A stretch of 22,473 bases of DNA. Source: Chloroflexota bacterium. Lineage in GTDB: Bacteria > Chloroflexota > Anaerolineae > J102. The position numbers and the translations under genes were made by a program. The notes beneath the pieces were generated by a model. It did no database searches and had not been told where the DNA came from. It saw nothing but the letters and a program-made list of their open reading frames with translations. Of the stretch, positions 16,694 to 22,473 are shown in pieces (positions within the stretch are counted from its first letter, which is position 1; the number at the start of each line of letters is the position of its first letter). The stretch is taken from positions 1 through 22,473 of the forward strand of contig JAADFV010000232.1 in NCBI GenBank assembly GCA_013152695.1, written 5' to 3'.

Positions 16694-16766
16694 GCCCACG
16701 TAGCTCAGGGGATAGAGCACCTGCCTCCGGAGCAGGGTGTCGCAGGTTCGAATCCTGCCGTGGGTA
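16694..16766 (+). tRNA. tRNA-Arg (anticodon CCG)
   Basis: A full cloverleaf fits over 73 bases. The acceptor stem pairs 16694-16700 with 16759-16765, the first pair being G-U. The D stem is GCTC/GAGC (16703-16706 and 16715-16718). The anticodon stem is CCTGC/GCAGG (16720-16724 and 16732-16736) with anticodon CCG at 16727-16729. The T stem is GCAGG/CCTGC around TTCGAAT at 16747-16753. The discriminator is A16766. The CCA end is not encoded, so it must be added by the nucleotidyltransferase. It reads CGG arginine codons. Confidence 0.96.
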
Positions 16767-16771
16767 TTTTT

Positions 16772-16804
16772 GGCTTCCGACCCCGCCCGCTTGGAAGCCT
16801 TTTT
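16772..16804 (+). terminator. Rho-independent terminator of tRNA-Arg
   Basis: GGCTTCC (16772-16778) and GGAAGCC (16793-16799) form a perfect 7-bp stem with a 14-base loop, followed by five T at 16800-16804. It starts 6 bases after the tRNA, so it ends a monocistronic tRNA transcript. Confidence 0.85.
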
Positions 16805-16816
16805 ATATGCAGGAGT

Positions 16817-16845
16817 GGGGCGCAATAATAACGCCCCGAAGGGCG
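16817..16845 (+). other. Two mutually exclusive GC-rich hairpins
   Basis: GGGGCG (16817-16822) can pair with CGCCCC (16832-16837). Alternatively CGCCC (16832-16836) can pair with GGGCG (16841-16845) across a CGAA loop. Both use the same middle segment, so only one can form at a time. A GGCC/GGCC hairpin follows at 16851-16863. The segment lies upstream of the predicted promoter of the secreted protein and after the tRNA terminator. Its function, if any, is unknown. Confidence 0.35.
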
Positions 16846-16937
16846 AAAACGGCCTGATTGGCCAAACTAACCCGATAGTATTAGGCGCTTTTGCGGGGTA
16901 TTGGGGCACCCCAGCCATAATTAACCCGGATTTGCTA

Positions 16938-16966
16938 TTGTTTTTTGCCTGGGCCCATGCTATTCT
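16938..16966 (+). promoter_or_regulatory. Candidate promoter of the secreted repeat protein
   Basis: TTGTTT (16938-16943) and TATTCT (16961-16966) have the optimal 17-base spacing. This would give a leader of about 75 bases before the ATG at 17047. The matches are partial. Confidence 0.45.
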
Positions 16967-17031
16967 GGCATTGTGGCCTGGCTTGAGCAGGCGACCCGAA
17001 CATTTGCTATCAACCTTTTTCACCTCACGAC

Positions 17032-17038
17032 AAAGGAG
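17032..17038 (+). promoter_or_regulatory. Strong ribosome binding site of the secreted repeat protein
   Basis: AAAGGAG lies 8 bases before the ATG at 17047. It is the clearest Shine-Dalgarno sequence on the plus strand of this window, where many starts have weak or no such sequence. This suggests high expression of the downstream gene. Confidence 0.8.
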
Positions 17039-17046
17039 AAAATTCC

Positions 17047-18516
17047 ATGACTCGAAAAAGATTAACCCTTGCTTTTAGCTTTATGCTGCTGCTGGCCCTG
17101 GTTGCCCTGCCCGCCGCTGCCCAAAGCTTCCCAGATCCTGGCACTGGCTCGACCTACACCGAGTTGGTGAATACAACCGCCGATGACGCCACCATCAACA
17201 TCACCTATTACAACCAAAGTGGTGGCACCGTTGCTGGCCCTACCCGCACCATTCCTGGTAATGGCTCCACGGCAATCGATCCCGCCAGCAGCCAGTTACC
17301 GCAAGGTTTCAATGGCGCCGGTGTTGTTTCTTCTAACAAACAACTGGCTTCGGTTGTACAGACACAGTGGACGGGCGGCCCTGGTGACGGCTTCCAGATG
17401 GGTCTCTATTCCGGTGTCTCGGCTGGCTCCAGCAAGATTTGCTTCCCCAGTCTCTTCAAATACGCCCCCGCTATTGTTTCTTCCTTCACCGTGCAGAACA
17501 CGGGCACCGGCGATGCTGACATCGAGCTGAAGTACTACAGCCGTGCCGGTAACCTGGAAGGCACCTTCACCGACACGATTCCCGTCGGCTCCCAGCACAC
17601 CTATGACATGCGCACCCCCAGCGGCACCGTACCGAACGTGGCCAATGGTTGGGATGGCTCGGCCATGGTTTCCGTTACCAACGGCCAGACCATCGCTGGT
17701 GTAGGCGTCGTCAATCAGAGCGGTCGTTCCTCCACCTACAACGCCGCTGACTGCGCCGGTCTCTCTGGCTCGACCACCCTCGTGGTTCCCAGCCAGTACC
17801 GCGTCTACAACGCCGATCCCGCCGATCCCAACGACCGTACAAAATGGTCCTGGGTCCTGCTTTCCGCTTTGAACGTACAGAACCTGGAAAGCACAACGGC
17901 CAATGTCACCCTGCAATACACCCCTCGTGATCCCGCCAAGAACTCTCTGACCCTCAACCAGCAGATTCCCGCCAATTCCGCCGCTGGCTTCAACACTCGC
18001 GGTGGCATCAATGGCGCCAACCCCGAGGCATTTGATATTCTCGGCAACTTCTGGGATGGTACTGTCACCATTACGTCTGACAAGGCCATCGTAGCGACCG
18101 TCATCACGCAGTGGTTCCGTGGCTCCGGCCCCGAATCAGGCTACTACGCCGCCACCAATGCTGCCACTGGCCAGACCAAATTCTGGGTACCCGACGTACG
18201 CCGCATCAAAGTCGGTAGCGACTTCCCTGCCTACAGCGCCGTCATCATCCAGAACATTGGCAATGCCTCCACTACCGTCACCACAAAATTCTATGATCGC
18301 AGTGGCACCATGGTGCACAGCACCACAGACACCCTCACGGCCGGTCAAGGCATTGGCTACAACACCCGCGCCGGCACCGGTGGCACCTCTGCACTCGGTG
18401 ATTCCTTCGAAGGCCACGCTGTGGTCGAGAGCGACGGCCAACCCCTTGCTGTCGTCTTGAACGGTATTGCTCGTAACCCCTTCGGTTCCGGCACCACCAA
18501 CGGCGTCTCCCAATAA
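17047..18516 (+). CDS. Secreted protein with four tandem beta-rich repeats
   Basis: This 489-residue exported protein has a Sec signal peptide: basic TRKR, a hydrophobic core at 7-20, and AAA before a likely cleavage after residue 25. The rest consists of about four repeats of 110-135 residues. Shared landmarks are VQN or a similar opening, an alternating A-x-V-x-L-x-Y-Y strand, R/D-x-x-G, a D-T-I-P-x-G segment, a Y-x-x-R-x-G turn, W/F-x-G-x-x-V-V-x-S, then an x-x-V-V-x-Q-W strand. The openings fall near residues 37, 146, 274 and 399. The last repeat is short. Glycine, threonine and asparagine are abundant, as in surface or S-layer-like proteins. No LPXTG, lipobox or C-terminal anchor is seen, so attachment is unclear. 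It has a strong Shine-Dalgarno sequence, an own promoter candidate and a strong terminator, so it is probably a highly expressed single gene. The family was not recognised. Confidence 0.85.
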   Translation: MTRKRLTLAFSFMLLLALVALPAAAQSFPDPGTGSTYTELVNTTADDATINITYYNQSGGTVAGPTRTIPGNGSTAIDPASSQLPQGFNGAGVVSSNKQLASVVQTQWTGGPGDGFQMGLYSGVSAGSSKICFPSLFKYAPAIVSSFTVQNTGTGDADIELKYYSRAGNLEGTFTDTIPVGSQHTYDMRTPSGTVPNVANGWDGSAMVSVTNGQTIAGVGVVNQSGRSSTYNAADCAGLSGSTTLVVPSQYRVYNADPADPNDRTKWSWVLLSALNVQNLESTTANVTLQYTPRDPAKNSLTLNQQIPANSAAGFNTRGGINGANPEAFDILGNFWDGTVTITSDKAIVATVITQWFRGSGPESGYYAATNAATGQTKFWVPDVRRIKVGSDFPAYSAVIIQNIGNASTTVTTKFYDRSGTMVHSTTDTLTAGQGIGYNTRAGTGGTSALGDSFEGHAVVESDGQPLAVVLNGIARNPFGSGTTNGVSQ

Positions 18517-18550
18517 TCCCCAGCAGCTTATTCCTGCTCACTATCAAGAT

Positions 18551-18580
18551 GGCTGGCTCTTCGGAGCCAGCCTCTTTTTT
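18551..18580 (+). terminator. Strong Rho-independent terminator of the secreted protein gene
   Basis: GGCTGGCTC (18551-18559) and GAGCCAGCC (18564-18572) form a perfect 9-bp stem closed by a stable TTCG tetraloop. It is followed by TCTTTTTT at 18573-18580. It lies 34 bases after the stop codon and is the best terminator in the window. Confidence 0.95.
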
Positions 18581-18604
18581 ATACCCGTTCCGTAAATAGG
18601 ACAC

Positions 18605-18620
18605 AGCTTGGTATCAAGCT
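18605..18620. repeat. Short inverted repeat
   Basis: AGCTTG (18605-18610) and CAAGCT (18615-18620) are perfect complements with a 4-base spacer, just before the tandem-repeat region. It may be part of the same intergenic element. Alone it has no clear role. Confidence 0.35.
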
Positions 18621-18688
18621 TGACCAGTAAACCTGAAAACCAGTAGACCTGGACACCAGGCCGGTTGGAGGCGGCGCCGTCTTTTCCC

Positions 18689-18720
18689 GGTTTTCCGGTT
18701 TTCCGGTTTACAGGTTTTCC
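18689..18720. repeat. 8-bp tandem repeat, consensus GGTTTTCC
   Basis: Four units of 8 bases lie in register: GGTTTTCC at 18689-18696 and 18697-18704, a diverged GGTTTACA at 18705-18712, and GGTTTTCC at 18713-18720. A partial unit precedes at 18681-18688. The inverse motif AAACCTG at 18629-18635 can pair with CAGGTTT within the array (18711-18717). The array lies between the secreted protein terminator and the minus-strand methyltransferase. Confidence 0.7.
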
Positions 18721-18754
18721 GGGTTACGGATGGTCTGTGCGCAGATTATTTTCA

Positions 18755-19696
18755 TCATGATGGGTGTGCGTAGCGCGCACCCTCGGTCTGTTTCATTTTC
18801 TGGCCGAGGTAGTAAAAATTGCAGGCAAGGTGGGTCGCCCAGGTCGCATTCTCACACAAGAGATCAAGATACTTAAAGGGATGAACCAGCCAGGAAATCA
18901 GGGAGCGCATGGCCATTTTCAGGGGGCGGGTAGGCGTAAGAAGGAAAAGAGTATCACGGAAAAGTAAGGCCATGGCCGTGAATGGACCAGAACAAATCCC
19001 CTTTTCTGTCAGGATAAAGCCGTGTCGGGTAAAAAGGGCTTCGATACCACTGATGGTGTAGCGTTGATAATCATGGGGAGCCATGTGGTAAGCCCGTAGA
19101 AAAGGGATTTCACTGTAGACACGGCCTCCTTTTTTGAGAACTCGGGCCATCTCTGCCACTGCCAGCTCCGGATTTTGCACGTGTTCCAGAACCGAGGAGG
19201 AAAGGAATAAATCGATGCTGGCATCGCGGAAGGGAAGCTGCAATGCATCGGCAATGACATCGACATGACCGGCATGGGGAAGACCAAAACGGATGAGGCT
19301 ATGGTAAGGCGCCAGGTATTGCCGAAAAACACGTTCGAGACCTGCGCCCAAGTTGACAACCACATGATCGGGATGATCCGGTTCTGCTTGCTGCAAGGCA
19401 CGGGCAATCAGCCGACGACTGCGTCGTGTCCACACACGCTCTTCGGGCGGCGGTAGGAGACTGCGTAGACGGCCTTTCCAAGTGCGCGGCGGTGGTTTTG
19501 GGCCACCTTCAGCATAAAGGGCATACAGAGGATGATCGTCGGCGAGGAGGAGCCAGGTATTCTCCACACGAGGGTACTGACGCTGGCAATCATCACAGAT
19601 AAGCGCCCGGCCCTCAAAATCTAACTGAAGATTGCCCCGACAAACAGGACAGACCCAGATGCTTTGCAGTTTAGTTTGAAGCAGGGGGGAGGCCAT
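18755..19696 (-). CDS. Class I SAM-dependent methyltransferase with N-terminal zinc ribbon
   Basis: This 313-residue cytoplasmic enzyme begins with a Trm112-like zinc ribbon of four cysteines (C16, C19, C34, C37). A methyltransferase fold follows. Motif I is NLGAGLE at 115-121, and ADALQLPF lies near 149-156. The acidic DLFLSSSVLEHV is at 162-173, and a glycine-rich turn after VLKKGGRVYSEIP is near 187-198. The order fits Methyltransf_11 enzymes, which methylate small molecules, lipids or sugars. The substrate is unknown. The start codon ATG at 19696 has no clear Shine-Dalgarno sequence and the message may also have a very short leader. It is divergent from the next methyltransferase with only 43 bases (or 52 to the ATG at 19749) between them. 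The C-terminal 60 residues contain a hydrophobic stretch that may lie on the membrane. Confidence 0.88.
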   Translation of the reverse strand: MASPLLQTKLQSIWVCPVCRGNLQLDFEGRALICDDCQRQYPRVENTWLLLADDHPLYALYAEGGPKPPPRTWKGRLRSLLPPPEERVWTRRSRRLIARALQQAEPDHPDHVVVNLGAGLERVFRQYLAPYHSLIRFGLPHAGHVDVIADALQLPFRDASIDLFLSSSVLEHVQNPELAVAEMARVLKKGGRVYSEIPFLRAYHMAPHDYQRYTISGIEALFTRHGFILTEKGICSGPFTAMALLFRDTLFLLTPTRPLKMAMRSLISWLVHPFKYLDLLCENATWATHLACNFYYLGQKMKQTEGARYAHPS

Positions 19697-19735
19697 AGGC
19701 AGAAAGGAGGTTGGGAGGAGAGAATGGGGTGAGGG

Positions 19736-19741
19736 TATAAT
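19736..19741 (+). promoter_or_regulatory. -10 box overlapping the start of the second methyltransferase
   Basis: A perfect TATAAT at 19736-19741 ends 7 bases before the ATG at 19749, which would make that ATG the first transcribed codon. This repeats the layout at 5957-5972. A TTGGGA at 19711-19716 is a poor -35 at 19 bases. If the box is used, the ATGs at 19740 and 19743 are not the real start. Confidence 0.5.
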
Positions 19742-19748
19742 GATGACG

Positions 19749-20486
19749 ATGAATCGTTTACTTTCTCGGTATCAGAATTGGGCTCGACGACTGCGCCGAA
19801 GGAGAACAGGAGGCGAGATTGGAACGCGGCCTCAGGATACCACAAATTTCCACCCAGAGGCGAAGCCGGGGCCTCTGGCAACAGATCTGTTTGCCCGTAT
19901 CAAATCGATTCCAGGCTGGTTTACCTATGACGATTGTGTGCATTTCCATCTCGTGCTCAGCATGCAGAGTTATCTGGGCATCAAAGGTGATCTGCTGGAA
20001 ATTGGCAGTTATCATGGCCGTTCTACTGCCTGCATGGCCGCGTATTTGCAACCAGGCGAACGTCTCGTGGTCTGTGACGCCTTTGAGCAGCCCACCGATG
20101 ATGCTTACCATGACAAGCCTTCGCCCGCGCGCCTACGCCACAATCTCCTCCTCGTCAATCCCGAGCTGGATTGGGCGCAGGTGGATGTACGGGTGGGACT
20201 GAGTAGTGAATTGGAGTTGGGAGCAGCCCTTTTCCGCTTTATTCACATCGACGGCGGCCATTCGCCAGAGGTAGCGCTGGCAGACATGCGTTTATGTGCG
20301 GCCCATCTCGCTCCCCAAGGGGTAATGGTGATGGATGATTACGAAAATCGCTATTGGCCAGGGGTGACTGCGGCTGTTGACCTCTTTCTGGCCGAATATA
20401 GCGATTTTACGGTGCTGGCAGATCTGAATCGTCACGGCGCCATTGGCCGCAAAATCTATTTAGTCCGCAAAGCCGTACAATCATAG
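19749..20486 (+). CDS. Class I SAM-dependent methyltransferase (Methyltransf_24-like)
   Basis: This cytoplasmic methyltransferase has 245 residues from 19749, or 248 from the ATG at 19740. In the latter numbering motif I is LLEIGSYHGRST at 85-96, an acidic VCDAFE follows at 111-116, and IHIDGGHS at 168-175 marks the second conserved block. MDDY at 198-201 follows. This pattern is typical of Methyltransf_24 enzymes that sit in cell-surface polysaccharide or glycolipid clusters, often acting on sugars or activated sugars. The acceptor is unknown. I prefer the ATG at 19749 because a perfect -10 box at 19736-19741 would start transcription about there; the earlier ATGs overlap the box. It is convergent with the DUF2723 gene, 38 bases apart. 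The basic first 30 residues are not part of the fold. Confidence 0.88.
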   Translation: MNRLLSRYQNWARRLRRRRTGGEIGTRPQDTTNFHPEAKPGPLATDLFARIKSIPGWFTYDDCVHFHLVLSMQSYLGIKGDLLEIGSYHGRSTACMAAYLQPGERLVVCDAFEQPTDDAYHDKPSPARLRHNLLLVNPELDWAQVDVRVGLSSELELGAALFRFIHIDGGHSPEVALADMRLCAAHLAPQGVMVMDDYENRYWPGVTAAVDLFLAEYSDFTVLADLNRHGAIGRKIYLVRKAVQS

Positions 20487-20524
20487 AAGTAAATTTGACT
20501 TGAGTCAGCAAATCAAAGAACACA

Positions 20525-22436
20525 CTAGGGCGCTTGAATAGAGGCCACGGGCAAGGGATCGGCCATGCGCTCGCCTGTAACCGGATCATAAAATCCCGTT
20601 ACGAGTGTGTATCCGCCCGCGGGCAGGCCGCGGGGTAGAGGAAGACGAAAGGTATCGACGACAATGTCGCCCGGTTTCCAAAGAGGAGAAGGTAAAAAGT
20701 CACCGCCGGGACGGTGGTCGTCGGCTTGCAGCACCTTTTCGCCTGCTTCATTATAGATTTGCATAAAACTATGCCAAACCGTCGGTGGTGTCTGCACCAC
20801 CCGCCAGGTGAGCTTGACCCGGATCTCGCCACCAGGAGCCGTGTCCCCTGACCACTCGATATTCAGCCAGCGCAAATAGTCGCCATAGGGCATCTCGTAG
20901 CTGGGATCAGGAGTAGGGTGGGGGCCCAGGACTTCTGTCACGAAATAGCCCAGATTCTGCGTTTCGTACAATGCTTCCAGACCAGGCATACGCTTAACAA
21001 CCACGACAGGACGACCGGTCTGTAAAGCCGACTTGAGCGTGGCATTGAGGTCTTCCCAGGCCGGCCCTGGGGCAATGAGAGGGAACAGGCCCGTTGCATC
21101 CGCTGCTTTACCCTCAACCTGTTGAAAATAGATGAGGGGGGTCATCTCATCCCGGTCATTGCTCACGAGGATCGCATTTTCAGGAAGGCCGGGAGTCGTC
21201 AGGATGCGCCGCCAAAAAGCACTGGCACTATCATCTTCACGACGATCGAAAACCTGGTGGTAAGAACGAAAATGCCAGACCGGCAACAGCAGCACCAATA
21301 CGGCCAGAGCCATGAGACCATTACGCCAGCGAGGGCTACCAAAACGCAGCAGCAACTCGATGCCGTACACCAACCCCAACCCTAACCACAGGGTGGCAAT
21401 GAGGTAGGCAGGGATATAGAACGTGTAAATATCACCGATCCCGTAGAAAAGGTTGAAGCCTACGATCAGCAGAAAACTGACCACAGTCAGCAACAGGGTA
21501 GGAATTTGCTCTTCCAAAAGTAATGCCAGCAAACCCAAGAGGATGAGAACCAATCCTGGCCAGCCAAAATGCAGCAACATCAACTGTGCCGCCTGAGGAA
21601 TTTGGGCGACAGCCCCGGCCAGACCATGCAAAGCAGGAGCAAAACCCACACCGAGAATAAAGCGAATTACCCCTAAGAATGAGCCGTCATACAGCGTCAG
21701 GGTTTGCCCTGGGGCAAGGGTGGGGAAAAGCCAAGGACTAGCCGGCCCTCGCCAGGGCACATACAGATAAATCAACAATGGTACCAGGACAAATGGCAAT
21801 AAACGCAACCAACGCCGCGGTTGCAACAACTCGGGTCGCTGCATAAGAACATACAAGAAAACGCCGGGCAGCAAAAAGGCGATGGTGAGATGATGAGTCA
21901 GACCTAAGCCAACCCACAACGCCAAGCCCCACGGTTGTGCTACGCTTCGAGCCTGACTCTGAAACCACTGCCGGTGCCCCAAAGCCAAGGTTGCTGCCAG
22001 CAGCCCGGCAACCATGACCGCGTGCAAGGTATAAACTTCGGCGCGAGTGGCCTCAGCCCAGAAGGTCGGGTTACCGGCAAACACCAGGGTGATGATTCCC
22101 CAGCCAACTGCTTCCCCGCTGCCAGCGCAAATGCTCAGTCAACTGACCAATCATTTCATGAGCCAGCCAATAGAACACTCCCACCGCCACGCCCCCCCAC
22201 AAAGCACTAAAATGATTGACACCCTGCGCCGGATTAAGGCGGTATAGTCGATCCCACAGCCACCCTAAAAGATGAAACAAGGGATAGCCCGTAGGATGTG
22301 ATAGTCCCAGCGTGGGCACGGTAAACTGAAATTCACCGGCATCACCGAAGAGAACGCCGGGAGCAGCGGTCGTGCGGTAAACCAGGAAAGCGATCAGGCC
22401 CAGAAGAAAAGCAATGGAAAAACGTCTTGTACGCAT
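20525..22436 (-). pseudogene. DUF2723 (GT117-like) membrane glycosyltransferase gene broken by a one-base frameshift
   Basis: The product would be a polytopic glycosyltransferase that moves a sugar from a lipid carrier at the membrane. The first part (start 22436) has GDAGEFQFTVPTLGLSHPTGYPLFHLLG, the signature of the DUF2723 family (shown here by its parts GDAGEF and SHPTGYP), with a first helix at 8-24. It runs out of frame near 22114-22117 and stops at 22059-22061. The other frame, open from before 22084 to 20525, continues with AGNPTFWAEATRAEVYTLH, the expected next motif, then many helices and a C-terminal extracellular beta-like domain of about 110 residues. If one base of the four-G run (CCCC at 22114-22117 on the plus strand) is dropped, the two halves join into one 636-residue protein with no further stop. 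A sequencing error in the run is as likely as a true mutation. Partners are probably the nearby methyltransferases. Confidence 0.85.
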
Positions 22437-22473
22437 GAAATGAAGAGGGAGAATGCAGGGAGTAGGAACGCAC

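Noticed and set aside
18689..18720. CRISPR array
   Set aside because: The units are 8 bases, in direct contact, with no spacers and no cas genes nearby.
20493..20511. Hairpin between the convergent methyltransferase and DUF2723 genes
   Set aside because: TGACT/AGTCA leaves a 2-base loop and the stem is AT-rich, so it cannot be supported as a terminator.

Overview
The window reads as a chromosomal segment of a free-living bacterium, most likely a member of the Chloroflexota (Anaerolineae/Caldilineae-like). This is an inference. It rests on an actinobacterial-type KorA/KorB oxidoreductase, a DHH-CBS-CBS-tRNA nucleotidyltransferase fusion, a DUF2723 membrane glycosyltransferase with an extracellular C-terminal domain, a repeat-built secreted protein, probable leaderless genes, and a tRNA gene without encoded CCA. 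No phage, insertion sequence, CRISPR array or recognisable defence locus is present.

Region 1 (125-4085, minus strand) is a three-gene unit: a stand-alone CBS-pair protein, then a ferredoxin-dependent 2-oxoacid oxidoreductase alpha subunit (KorA type, gamma domain fused at the N-terminus), then the beta subunit. The beta subunit carries an unusual C-terminal CBS pair, and the unit ends at a strong terminator. Nucleotide sensing by CBS domains therefore appears twice beside one central-carbon enzyme.

Region 2 (4317-5648, minus) is an AI-2E family membrane protein starting with GTG. A 323-base divergent gap follows, holding a strong hairpin. Its far end has a perfect extended -10 box placed so that the next gene is probably leaderless.

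Region 3 (5972-10121, plus) holds the 866-residue DHH/CBS/tRNA nucleotidyltransferase and two tandem, translationally coupled Yip1-like membrane proteins. Two 7-bp-stem hairpins follow.

Region 4 (10511-16492, plus) is a tight four-gene unit with gaps of 3, 4 and 8 bases: a SNF2/SWI2 ATPase, a SWIM zinc-finger protein, a 604-residue protein whose end resembles the helicase-associated XPB-like domain, and a small zinc ribbon. It looks like one nucleic-acid remodelling machine and is the best candidate in the window for an incompletely described system.

Region 5 (16493-18580) has an imperfect palindrome of CGCAAAG repeats, a tRNA-Arg(CCG) with promoter and terminator, and a secreted protein of four tandem repeats with a strong ribosome binding site and a near-ideal terminator.

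Region 6 (18581-22473) has 8-bp tandem repeats, two divergently arranged SAM-dependent methyltransferases, and a DUF2723 membrane glycosyltransferase gene. The last is interrupted by a one-base frameshift in a run of four G/C and may be a sequencing error or a recent pseudogene. These genes suggest modification of surface glycans or lipids.
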